From Echinometra lucunter (Eukaryota > Echinodermata > Echinoidea > Camarodonta > Echinometridae), in NCBI GenBank assembly GCA_029962745.1, contig CM057155.1, forward strand, positions 29,898,483 through 29,962,482: a stretch of 64,000 nucleotides of DNA, in the 5' to 3' direction. The position numbers and the translations under genes were made by a program. Of this stretch, positions 49,101-59,363 are shown in pieces (within the stretch, counting starts at the first letter, position 1; the number at the start of each line of letters is the position of its first letter). A model generated the notes under the pieces. It was not told the origin of the DNA and did no database searches. It was given only the letters and a program-made list of their open reading frames with translations.

Positions 49101-50409
49101 TCATTGGCCCATTGAAAAGTGATTTTCCAGGGGTTGTTTTAAGGTGCCAAGATGCTTGCTATGTATTATTTTTTTGAAAAATTTGATAATGAAAATGATA
49201 AATACATGCTTAATCAATACAGAAAATGGGCGGTTATGAGCTCACACAGGTGCCGAGGGAAAAACATCACATGCATTTGTCGCCAAGATTTCTGTGCGTA
49301 TCGTACGAGTCAACAATCTGAACATGAAATGTTAATCTGCTGTATTTTCATAAGTGAGACAAAATTAAGGGAAAACCAACGGATATTTTGTGAGATACAA
49401 CGTAACAAATGAAAGGCGGTCAGTGAGTAGTAGGTCCAACCATACAAATAAGGAGTAAAAACACTAGATGTCAATGGGGAGTAATAGCGTTAGCGTTTTT
49501 TTTTTGTTGTTGTTGTTGTTGTTTTTACTCCCATGACGTCCCTGACCCTGGACTATGTGTCACCAGTGATCAGAAAAATATTTTTCAAAATTCACTTGAT
49601 CAAGATAATTTATATCCAGTGGGAGAAATGTAATGGAAGTAGGATATTTTATTGTCATGATCTTGGAACAAAAACAAATATTTTATATGAATATGTTGAT
49701 TATTTTAGAGATTTCAATCTTCAACTATAGAGGACAGCATATCACAAACATTTGCACAGCTCAGCATACCAGTCACTTGCACGTATGCCAGGTTATCATC
49801 AGATAACCTTGCACTGAATTAGGCCTGTACAGTTGAAATTGCTGACAATAGGAAAGTAGTGTTCTCTGTCACATTTCTGGGACAGAGGAACAAGAGCAGT
49901 GATCAGAAAAAGATTTCTCAAAATTCATTTGATGAAGATAATTTAGATCCAATTGAAGGAATGGAATGAAAATATGATATGTTATCATACTGGATGTAAA
50001 AAGCAAACATTTTCCAAGAATTTGTTGATTATTTTAGTGATTTCTATCTCCAACTATAGAGGGCAGCATTTCACATAAATTTGCACAGCTCACCATACCA
50101 ATGGCTCCCTGAGTGCATACCGGTGTATGTAGCCCTGTGTGGACTCTACTCATTCCCAGATGTTGTGTGTCCAGAGCATTTCACAAAGAATGTAGCAACC
50201 TTATTTTGCCTGTTTGTAGCATGCAGTACTATTTGTACAATCTGATATCTGATTCGGTGATGTGTAAAAAGCTTTAGAAATTAGGGTTAAAGGCATTGGT
50301 TAACATTGTTATGATTTTAGAAAGAAACAAAAAAACATTTTCCTACTTCAAAATGGGATAAACATAAAGGTTATAGACTATAGTGTAAAAAATACCAGTC
50401 TGAAACTTA
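49101..50409 (+). repeat. 1309-bp direct tandem duplication, copy 1
   Basis: Starts TCATTGGCCCATTGAAAAGT. Appears identical base for base to 50410-51718, including a T9 and a (TTG)n tract. It contains a minus-oriented M340 copy (49774-50113), an older diverged M340 piece (about 49550-49773) and the first part of a TTAA-2 MITE (50291-50409). An 86-codon open frame inside has no recognised similarity. Confidence 0.97.
49774..50113 (-). mobile_element. M340 mobile repeat, - copy
   Basis: Reverse complement of 48479-48818 with few differences over 340 bp. Flanked by AGCATACCAGT and TGCATACCGGT, an 11-bp direct repeat with two mismatches. It lies inside the duplicated block, so it is present again at 51083-51422. 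Confidence 0.82.
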
Positions 50410-51718
50410 TCATTGGCCCATTGAAAAGTGATTTTCCAGGGGTTGTTTTAAGGTGCCAAGATGCTTGCTATGTATTATTTTTTTGAAAAATTTGATAATG
50501 AAAATGATAAATACATGCTTAATCAATACAGAAAATGGGCGGTTATGAGCTCACACAGGTGCCGAGGGAAAAACATCACATGCATTTGTCGCCAAGATTT
50601 CTGTGCGTATCGTACGAGTCAACAATCTGAACATGAAATGTTAATCTGCTGTATTTTCATAAGTGAGACAAAATTAAGGGAAAACCAACGGATATTTTGT
50701 GAGATACAACGTAACAAATGAAAGGCGGTCAGTGAGTAGTAGGTCCAACCATACAAATAAGGAGTAAAAACACTAGATGTCAATGGGGAGTAATAGCGTT
50801 AGCGTTTTTTTTTTGTTGTTGTTGTTGTTGTTTTTACTCCCATGACGTCCCTGACCCTGGACTATGTGTCACCAGTGATCAGAAAAATATTTTTCAAAAT
50901 TCACTTGATCAAGATAATTTATATCCAGTGGGAGAAATGTAATGGAAGTAGGATATTTTATTGTCATGATCTTGGAACAAAAACAAATATTTTATATGAA
51001 TATGTTGATTATTTTAGAGATTTCAATCTTCAACTATAGAGGACAGCATATCACAAACATTTGCACAGCTCAGCATACCAGTCACTTGCACGTATGCCAG
51101 GTTATCATCAGATAACCTTGCACTGAATTAGGCCTGTACAGTTGAAATTGCTGACAATAGGAAAGTAGTGTTCTCTGTCACATTTCTGGGACAGAGGAAC
51201 AAGAGCAGTGATCAGAAAAAGATTTCTCAAAATTCATTTGATGAAGATAATTTAGATCCAATTGAAGGAATGGAATGAAAATATGATATGTTATCATACT
51301 GGATGTAAAAAGCAAACATTTTCCAAGAATTTGTTGATTATTTTAGTGATTTCTATCTCCAACTATAGAGGGCAGCATTTCACATAAATTTGCACAGCTC
51401 ACCATACCAATGGCTCCCTGAGTGCATACCGGTGTATGTAGCCCTGTGTGGACTCTACTCATTCCCAGATGTTGTGTGTCCAGAGCATTTCACAAAGAAT
51501 GTAGCAACCTTATTTTGCCTGTTTGTAGCATGCAGTACTATTTGTACAATCTGATATCTGATTCGGTGATGTGTAAAAAGCTTTAGAAATTAGGGTTAAA
51601 GGCATTGGTTAACATTGTTATGATTTTAGAAAGAAACAAAAAAACATTTTCCTACTTCAAAATGGGATAAACATAAAGGTTATAGACTATAGTGTAAAAA
51701 ATACCAGTCTGAAACTTA
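50410..51718 (+). repeat. 1309-bp direct tandem duplication, copy 2
   Basis: Apparently perfect repeat of 49101-50409. Its right end runs on into the TTAA-2 MITE body, so this end is ancestral; the junction at 50409/50410 is the new one, with a TCA microhomology. Confidence 0.97.
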
Positions 51719-51925
51719 TCACAGGAAGTATTTTTAAATACTAGAAATGTGAACCAATGTTTGAAAATTATATAAGGGTTAGTTGCACAGACTAGATGTA
51801 AGGAGTGCTCATGCGCATATGACTCACTGGACCGTAATGTGTGTATTGGCGTATCACGCGGAGGGAGGCAGATAACTTTTTTTTAAAACTCGAGCAAAAC
51901 GGTCCTCCTAATCTCTGAGACCAAA
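51600..51925 (-). mobile_element. TTAA-2 family MITE, copy B (one end)
   Basis: Starts AGGCATTGGTTAAC right after TTAA (51596-51599) and is the reverse complement of about 18250-18579. Shared blocks include ATAAACATAAAGGTTATA and GTGTATTGGCGTATCACGCG. The other terminus was not found. Positions 51600-51718 are also present at 50291-50409 through the tandem duplication. Confidence 0.75.
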
Positions 51926-52768
51926 AATCAAAAAATTTTCGTTTTGAATTTTGAAGCAGCATTGCTAATTTGAGGATGGTCATAGAAAGTAAATTTATAT
52001 TTCAAACTTTCATAACTTTCTCATTTCATAAACTATTTTCTTTGAACTTTTTTTAAAAATGTCTTCTTTCTGTCCTCTCTTTTCCTCAAAAGATTAATTT
52101 TTCCTTAGGGTTTATTTTCCTCTAAGTTGAAGAGATTAGTGTTTATCATGACTTCCATGCTCGCTCCCTCTTGTGAGAACTTGAAAGAAGAAGCTCACTT
52201 GCCAAAAACAGATTAAAATTTCTCTTGATCAGGGTGATGGAGATTGGCGCTCATTTGTCTAAGCTATAACAAGTTTAAGTTCTTGGAAATCCCATTGAAA
52301 TGTTATTTCATTCATTCTACAGCACATGTGGAGATCTGTGGATTGTCCAAGTACTTAGACTTATGACAGTTTCAAGAAACAAATAGGCCCCTGATTAAAG
52401 GAATTGTGTGAAGATTTTTTTTTTTTTTTTTTATCATGATCATGCTAAAGTGCAAATAGCAAAAAGATCATTATAAATTAGTCATTTTCTTCTTCAAAGT
52501 AACAGTCTCTTCTAAGAGTACAGCCCCACAACTTTTGTGATTGCTCACATCTGCATCTAGTGGACAGTGCCCACCAATTGCTATGCATGATGCAACTGAG
52601 AAACTTTATATTTTGATGATTGCACTGATATTTGTTTTTTTTTTCACTCCAAAGTTTCACTTTAGGCCTGGATCTATGTGACCCTAACTCTTTTTCCCCA
52701 CTGGTTTTAACATGTTTTATTTTGTTTTTGTTTTTGTTTTTTGAAGTGATAGACTGGGCTGCATCATC

Positions 52769-52864
52769 ATGGCTGTGGGTGGTATGACACCATTGTCTTC
52801 AGAGAGAGTGAGGAGATTTCAGTGGGAGGATGAAGAAGAAAGCATCTCTATTCTCATCCCAGAG
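52769..52864 (+). CDS. METTL23: METTL23 coding exon 1
   Basis: 32 codons, MAVGGMTPLSSERVRRF through SILIPE, ending at donor CAGAG|GTAAGT (phase 0). The exon probably begins at 52747 after the acceptor TTTTTTGAAG, giving 22 nt of 5' UTR before the ATG. Acidic stretch WEDEEES precedes the conserved IPE. Confidence 0.92.
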
Positions 52865-55800
52865 GTAAGTATGAAAGGGGGGGGGGGGGGTGGCTATATC
52901 CACACATTCCTAGAAGAACTAGACAAAATACCTGATTAACCCATTGAATATGAAGCCTGAGATAAATCAGACTAGGGTCTATTGAAAATATGTGATACTG
53001 AAATTAGATTTTGTTCACCAAGTTGAGTATTCTAAAATGGAGTATTTTAAGGCAGATTTAGTTAAAAGAAAAAAAAATCTATTTGCTTCTTCTCAGTTGC
53101 TTTTACTATTCACCATGCAACATAGGCTATGTGCAAAGCCAGTCTAATCATGAATGGCATGATAGAATAAACCTTTGAATATTCCAGGCAAAGTAAAGAT
53201 GCTATCAGAATTAATGGTCAGAGACACCTTGATGTGCTTTGTACGTGGGCAATTCCACGGTAACTGACGTTACCAAGATAGAGTACTAGTGGTATTGTTT
53301 ATACTGTAGTTTTGTGAATGACACTTGCTTCGGCTTTTAATTACTATAGATAAATAAGTTGATAAACGGGAAGAAACACATGGACAGTTTTTATCTCAAA
53401 CTGCATTTCTTATCTCACAGCAATTGAAAATGTGTTGGTAACTGACGTTATGCAAAAAAGACATGGAAAATAATGGTGTAGAATCAAATTTATATATTTC
53501 ATGTCTCAGACTTGTAAGGATTATGTAATTCATATGACATTACACCTAGATTCCTGGGAAGAGATGTGCAAAATAATGAGGAATGTGATTAATTTGTTTT
53601 AGTGCCAGGAAAAATTTAGTGAAGGCATATTGATAACTGACACTATGTACACATGTAACTGATGTTACGCTTAAATTCAACGTAGATTTTGCATATTTCC
53701 ATTTGTTTTTCACTTATTAACTACCCAAAATTTGTTAAAGTAATCCATTAAAATCAGTTGCATGAAAAAACTCTGAGAAAAATCACTAAATATAAGAATA
53801 AGAGGCATTTAAAGCACATTTCCCTGACAATAGTCCCATATTTTTATTTTTTTTTTGTTTATGTCATTCTCCGTGGGAAGGTCAAATTGCAATTTTTTTA
53901 TCTTAAATGTTTATTTGTAACAAAAAGAAGGCCCAGTAGTAATTTTAGATTTCTATTTGGAATAAACAGGGCACAGTGCGACTTCAAATTTTGAGCTCTG
54001 TGTACCATATGTTGTGGAATTGCCCACATATGTAAATGCACTTACACAAAAACAATTTTTACTAAGATTGATTTATTTGTTATTTTTATTTTTGCTTCAA
54101 CACACATCTAAATCTGTTTGTGTACTCAGCAAAGTCCAATTCTGGATATGACACTGAGGGTGAAGAACTTGTGCATGTAAAGCTAATGGATGGCTGTGAC
54201 AGTTGTGGAGCTTGCAGGCAGAAGTATATGCCTTAAAGATCCCCAAAGATGTATTCTAGAGCCTTAGAGCTGTTGACACACTACCCACATTTCCTTTTTT
54301 CTTTCAACTTTTCAATATTGTTTTTCATAGCTTGATTGTATTTTGGTATATCATACTTAACAGACATCCATGTGCAGCACAACATTATAGTATGTTAACT
54401 GTAATCTCTTACAAGTTCATTGAACTTTGCGCTGGTCTACAATTAATGAAATTCTTTTCCTTTTAATAATATTGCCAGGTCATCGATCCTGCTTATGGCA
54501 TGTATGTCTGGCCTTGTGCTCCAGTACTTGCACAATATGTGTGGTATCAAAGCAAATGGATTCGGAACAAGCATGTCCTGGAGGTAGGCATTAATAACAT
54601 ACATGTAGGAACAGAGGCAGCAATAAATAATCTGCATGCTGGTTATTAAAGTACACTGGTGGATTTACCAGCAAAAGTGAAGTGATTTGAATCACAGAAA
54701 TAATCTGTTGGCAGAAAAGAAGAGAGAGAGAAGACATACTGTTAAATGAGAAGAAATCTATTTGAATGGATGAGTAAATTGACCACTGAAAGATCAAAGC
54801 AGGCATTTACTTCTCCTTAGTTGCTACTGTTCAAAAGTTTGTAATAGCCCATGTTTCAGCAAACCAAGACCCCCTTGAACCAAAGTTTATTCCACGTTTG
54901 CCTGAAGGATGTAAATGTCATTATCCTCCTCTTAAAAAGACATCATATATTTCAATTTATGGATGATTCTCTCCAGAAACCAGAGCATAAAATACACTGG
55001 CCTGCTGTGCAGAATGGCATATCTTTCGATAGAATCAACTAAAAAAAATATTTTAATGATTATAATGATAATAATAGTTATGATAATATAATAATAATGG
55101 TAATATTAATAATTCATATAGCACAACTACTAAATCAATGGATTTGACTATGCTACTATACTGTGCATACTACTGTGCATACATTAATTGTTGCATTGCC
55201 TGTTAGTCCTATTATAAGCGTTTTAGTCGTTCAGAGTAGTTCTTGTATAAGAAGTATGCATGACATTAATTACAGGCAGTAAACAGGTAAACTTGATTGC
55301 TAGCAGGATGTCAATGCATTGTGCTGTCGTCTGATCAGTCCCTGAACGTGAAGGGTCATTCATTATTAAGATGACTGATCAACTGTTTAAGGCCACAGCT
55401 TTCCTAATTTGAATTTGGGCTTCTAGCTATAGTCACTCCCTGTTGCATATGTAATTTGTTGTCTTTTTCTACCTATTTTTTCTTCTCCAAGATTGGAGCT
55501 GGCACCAGTCTACCAGGTGTGATGGCATCCAAGTGTGGTGCCAGGGTCACTCTGAGTGATGACTGTAGACAACCCAGGAGCATCGAAAACTGTTGGAAGA
55601 GCTGCCAGGCCAATTGTTTGGAGGAAGTTTGTGTGATTGGTATAACATGGGGGTGTGTGTCACCCGCAATGGTAAAGCTTCAACCTATTGATGTGGTACT
55701 AGCTTCAGACTGCTTCTATGATTCCAAAGGTTGGCAAGACAATAATTATTGAATTACTTCATTCCAATAATCCTCAAATTATTCTTGAATTCCTTAAAGA

Positions 55801-58800
55801 GATATATGCATGAATATTATCAATGAATGGATTATAATCATAATTAAAGGAAAAGGAAACCCTGGGGGCAAGTCAGTTTTAATGAAAAGAAAAGATAGGG
55901 AGAAGGAAGCCAAAAAAGTTGATCAAAATCAGTCACTAAAAAACAACGTTATAAAAGGTTCTAAATTCTTTATTTACTTTCTGTGGTGATACTCAAATTG
56001 GCAATGGTGCTTCAAGATGGCAGGTTTTGTGGACAACTCTCCATATGTTTTGTACACAAAATTTCAGATTTCTCCATTATTTCTTAAGGTGCAGCTTGTC
56101 TCTTTGTGAACTCAACATGTTTGTGCCATATACATTTTCCCATATATCTTTTCCTTTAATTTTCATGTTTCGTAAAGTTGCTTTGCATATAATAATGTTA
56201 TTGTGTGTATGATATATCATAAATGACTTTCTGAATGTTCCTGAATAAATGCATCATAGTTTGGTAATAAACTTCATTAAATCCGGATCTTTACATTGCC
56301 TGTTGAGTACCACATCGTGATATTTGAACACCAATTCACCTTTCTTACTACACAAAATCTGTCCGAATTGATGGTCATGTAATTCCAATCTTTATGTTGC
56401 TGTTTAAAACTTGTTTATCTGTTCAGATTTTGAAGATGTGCTGTTTACATTCCGTTACTTCATTGACAAGAATCCAGACTGCCAGTGTTGGGTCACTTAC
56501 CAAGAGAGGAGGTAGGATGGAAGAGTTTTGAATATTGATACTTCATTAAATCAAAAATGTCTGAGTCCATGATACGATTGAGGTGTCATGAAGACTATCT
56601 AAAGCAAGTCCATTTTAAAAGAAAATTCTCCGCAAAGCTATACTAACACTTATTAAAGAAAAAACATGTAAACTTTTGAGAAATATGATATATATGATGC
56701 AAATAATCTATCATATCTTTTGGTAGATTGAATAAGAGTGACTTGTATAGATTTTTTAAGGGCTCGGGCTAACTCGGACTTGGGGACAACTCGGCCTCAC
56801 TGCAAAAACGAGGCCGAGTTGTCCCGGTATGATTGAACCAATCGAGAGTAAATGTGTGCGTTTGTGTTTATTTTGACCTAATAATGCCATTTCTAACCAA
56901 AGTCTTTAATGAAATTGATGAAAATGATAATATTTAAGATAATCAATGACTTTTCTTTAGGTAAAGTGTTAACAAAAAAACATTTCAGATGACTTACTTG
57001 CAGCTCACGATCCACATCGCCGCATGTACACTCACTATGCGGTGTATCGACTCGGCCCCACAGATGCGAGCTGTGTTTTTGTTAGTGGGACCGAGTCGAT
57101 ACATTGCATAGTGAGTGTACATGCAGCGATGTGGATCACGAGTTGCGAGTAAGTCGTCTGAAATGTCATTTTCTTACATTTATTGATTATCTTAAATATT
57201 ATCATTTTCAACAATTCAATTAAATACTGCGGTTAGAAACAGCATTATTAGGTCAAAATTAACATAAATGCATTCACATTGATCTCTTGATCAATTCAAT
57301 CATGCCGGGACAACTCACCCTCGTTTTTGCAGCGAGGCCGAGTTGTCCCCAAGTCCGAGTTAGCCTGGATCCATTTTTGTCTCGCCCACCGGAGGTGAAG
57401 GCGAGACGTAGTGTCGTGTTGGGATCGGATTTTAGTGTTTAGTTCAATCGTCCAGCAACAGAGAACGTACATTGAAGACACAAATATACAAAGTCAGTTT
57501 AAGTATGAAGTTAACATTTATTCAGTTGAAGATCAAAAATATGAACAGAAGTCTAGAGTAAGTCTGATGGTGACTGTACTCTGATGTAGTCTTGAATGTA
57601 GTCTGAAGTATTCTGAAGTATTCTGGTTCTCCGATTGGAGTCCTGAAGTGAACCCCTTTTATTATGGGTAAACCCTCTATTGGGAGTTGGTCAACCTTAA
57701 GCTCTTGACCAAAGGCCTAATGCACGTCATAACTTTTACTCAGTATTGGGGGAGTGGGTCAGTTATTTGGAAGGAGTGATGTAGTGAATGAGAAGACCAT
57801 AAAATGACCAGTGCGTCATAGCTTTAGTTGGAAGATGCATGAGTAAATACTTTCTAAAGAAGAATGAAGTTTGTAAACATTTAACTTCCTGTTTTATTAC
57901 CTGTAGAAGTATTGATTAAGTATTGATAAATTATAGAAAATAGTAAATTGGTCTTATTATCACATTATAACATTAGGGATCCAAATGGCGTCCGTCTTAT
58001 GATGCATAACTTGGCAACTGTTGGTCCAATGGCAACCAAACTTGGGTGGTAGATGCACTATGGGTACCATCATGTTGTGGTGATGTCGGAGGTCACATGG
58101 TGAGGTCAAAGGTCATTTGACGTCACATTGTTATAGAGTACCTGCAAGGCTCTTTTTACATACATTAAAAGTTTACCTCCAAGACTCTCTTATGACACAT
58201 AACTTGGTAACTGTTGGTCCAATGGCAACCAAACTTGGGTGATAGATGCACTAGGGGTAACATTATGTTGTGGTGCTGTCAGAGGTCATATGGTGAGACC
58301 AAAGGTCATTTGAGGTCAAATGTTAGAGTTTACCTGCAAGACTCTCTTATGACAAAAAAACTTTGCAACCGTTGCTCCCTTTTCATCTAAACTTGGGTCA
58401 TAGATGTACTTGGGGGACCTTCATGTTGTAGTGGTATCAGAGGTCACATGGTAAGGTCTAAGGTCATTTCATTTCAAACGTTAAAGTTTACCTGCAAGAC
58501 TCTCTTATGACACATAACTTGACAACTGTTGGTCCAATGGCAACCAAACTTGGGTGATAGATGCACTAGGGGTAACATCATGTTGCGGTGCTGTTGGAGG
58601 TCACATGGTGAGGTTAAAGGTCATTTGAGGTCAAATGTTAAAGTTAACCTGCAAGACTCTTATGACAAAAAACTTTGCAACCGTTGCTCCTTTTTCAACT
58701 AAACTTGGTTCATAGATGCACTAGGGGTACATTCATGCTATTGTGCCATCAGGTCACATGGTAAGTATAAAGATCATTTATGATCAAACATTAAAGTTTA

Positions 58801-59263
58801 CCTGCAAGACTTTCTTGTGACATCAAACTTGGAGGGATGTACTTGGGGAAACTTTCCTGTTATTTAGTCACGCTAGGGCGAGACACAATCTTGCTATGGC
58901 CTTGTTTAACCATTTGACAACTGAATTCTGTTATTATAGACTTTACACAGGGGCCATCCCATGCCATTAGGTATTGAGGATATTTTTTACAATTTAGGTT
59001 TCACTCAAAGAGAGTTTTGCCTTTCTCTAGTGTTGTCATGAAAAAAAAAGTATATATATATATATTAATATATATATATATCTATTTTTTTTTTAATTTC
59101 ATGTATCAGCTCAGACAGGATTCTGGAATCTCTTCTCCTGAAGTGGGATCTTTCCTGCTCCCATGTACATCTCTCATCATTTGGAGCAGATTCACCAACC
59201 GTGGCTGGTTCCACATTGCCTGGTAACCACAAGATACAAATGATGATCATCACCAATGGATGA
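52769..59263 (+). CDS. METTL23: METTL23, class I SAM-dependent protein methyltransferase (5 coding exons)
   Basis: The CDS joins 52769..52864, 54479..54583, 55492..55729, 56427..56511 and 59110..59263: 678 nt, 225 residues plus stop. All introns are GT-AG and the reading frame is kept across two split codons (Asp147, Ser175). Family hallmarks seen: IPEVIDPAYGMYVWPCAPVL (about residues 30-49), SAM-binding motif I EIGAGTSLPG (67-76) followed by ASKCGARVTLSD, the acidic motif VLASDCFYDSKDFEDVLF (about 136-153), VTYQERSSDR, and a C-terminal STLPGNH block. Human METTL23 is about 190 residues with the same block order; the urchin-like N-terminus is about 12 residues longer. METTL23 is known as a small nuclear/cytosolic methyltransferase; histone H3R17 methylation has been reported in mouse. 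The ATG at 52769 is preceded by an in-frame TGA at 52742. A second Met at residue 6 is an alternative start. No catalytic element looks missing, so the gene appears intact. Confidence 0.95.
52865..54478 (+). other. METTL23 intron 2 (between coding exons 1 and 2)
   Basis: 1.6 kb, donor GTAAGT, acceptor ATTGCCAG. A G-run (13) begins 13 bp after the donor, at 52878. It hosts the 783-bp TIR element at 53245-54027. Confidence 0.9.
53245..54027. mobile_element. 783-bp TIR element with internal TAACTGACGTTA repeats
   Basis: The left end GTGGGCAATTCCACGG is matched by the complement of the right end, GTGGGCAATTCCACAA. Inside, GGTAACTGACGTTACC (near-palindrome, 53259-53274) recurs in degenerate form near 53432, 53630 and 53657. 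No intact ORF; the longest frame is AT-rich Phe/Lys/Tyr. Superfamily unknown. Confidence 0.7.
54479..54583 (+). CDS. METTL23: METTL23 coding exon 2
   Basis: 35 codons from VIDPAYGMYVWPCAPVL to NKHVLE, bounded by acceptor ATTGCCAG and donor GAG|GTAGGC, both phase 0. It carries the most conserved N-terminal block of the METTL23 family (YGMYVWPCA) and the first residues of SAM motif I. Confidence 0.95.
55492..55729 (+). CDS. METTL23: METTL23 coding exon 3
   Basis: 238 nt, starts IGAGTSLPGVMASKCGARV after acceptor TTCTCCAAG and ends DCFYDSK plus one base at donor AAAG|GTTGGC. It contains the glycine-rich SAM-binding loop and the VLASD acidic motif. The open frame continues a few codons past the donor, but the continuation lacks similarity to the family, which supports the splice site. 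Confidence 0.94.
56427..56511 (+). CDS. METTL23: METTL23 coding exon 4
   Basis: 85 nt, acceptor CTGTTCAG, donor AGGAG|GTAGGA. It completes the split Asp codon and encodes FEDVLFTFRYFIDKNPDCQC and WVTYQER, matching the family pattern of a DFED motif followed by a KNP and TYQ.R block. Confidence 0.93.
56767..57365. mobile_element. 599-bp palindromic foldback element in METTL23 intron 5
   Basis: Left arm from GGCTAACTCGGACTTGGGG, right arm ending CCCCAAGTCCGAGTTAGCC; arms of about 290 bp meet around position 57066, where GTATCGACTCGG and CCGAGTCGATAC bracket a ~25-nt loop. Each terminus has its own hairpin (GGACAACTCGGCCTC / GAGGCCGAGTTGTCC). No ORF. Confidence 0.92.
57378..58885. mobile_element. 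~1.5-kb element with internal ~155-bp tandem repeats
   Basis: Ends TGTCTCGCCC and GGGCGAGACA are inverted. From 57995 to about 58830 there are five to six imperfect units (starts near 57995, 58186, 58333, 58500, 58656, 58808). Each has CTTATGACACATAACTTG-like, CCAAACTTGGGT, GATGCACTAGGGGTA and AGGTCACATGGTGAGGTC blocks. The type (MITE with core repeats or Helitron-like) cannot be decided by eye. Confidence 0.65.
59110..59263 (+). CDS. METTL23: METTL23 coding exon 5 and stop
   Basis: 154 nt after acceptor CATGTATCAG. It completes Ser175 and encodes SDRILESLLLKWDLSC, then VHLSSFGAD, STLPGNHKIQMMIITNG and TGA. The KWD and STLPG blocks match the C-terminus of vertebrate METTL23. Intron 5 before it is about 2.6 kb and loaded with repeats. 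Confidence 0.94.
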
Positions 59264-59357
59264 GGTGAAAGAAGTAGTCTGAGAAAGGGAGAGGTGAGTG
59301 GATGGCAGAGAGTATACTAATAGTATTGTGGAGCAGGTTACTTTAAATGTAGCTTGA

Positions 59358-59363
59358 AATAAA
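59358..59363 (+). promoter_or_regulatory. METTL23: Poly(A) signal AATAAA of METTL23
   Basis: Canonical AATAAA 95 bp after the stop codon, followed by GT/T-rich sequence around 59410-59455 that could be a downstream element. This gives a short 3' UTR. Confidence 0.55.

Larger units (their letters stand above)
48312..52746 (+). other. Putative METTL23 intron 1 (repeat-filled)
   Basis: Inferred intron between the 5' exon and the ATG exon. It holds the 340-bp mobile repeat (48479-48818), the tandem duplication (49101-51718), part of a TTAA MITE (51600 onward), and plain AT-rich sequence from about 51930 to 52700. No other coding sequence is recognised. Confidence 0.4.

Noticed and set aside
49152..49412. 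86-codon frame present twice (again at 50461-50721)
   Set aside because: Conserved only because the DNA block is duplicated; composition is plausible but no family similarity or splice context is seen.
50138..50200. THAP-like zinc-finger remnant (LYSFPDVVCPEHF)
   Set aside because: A short CxxHF-like string with no further conserved residues; insufficient evidence for a domain.
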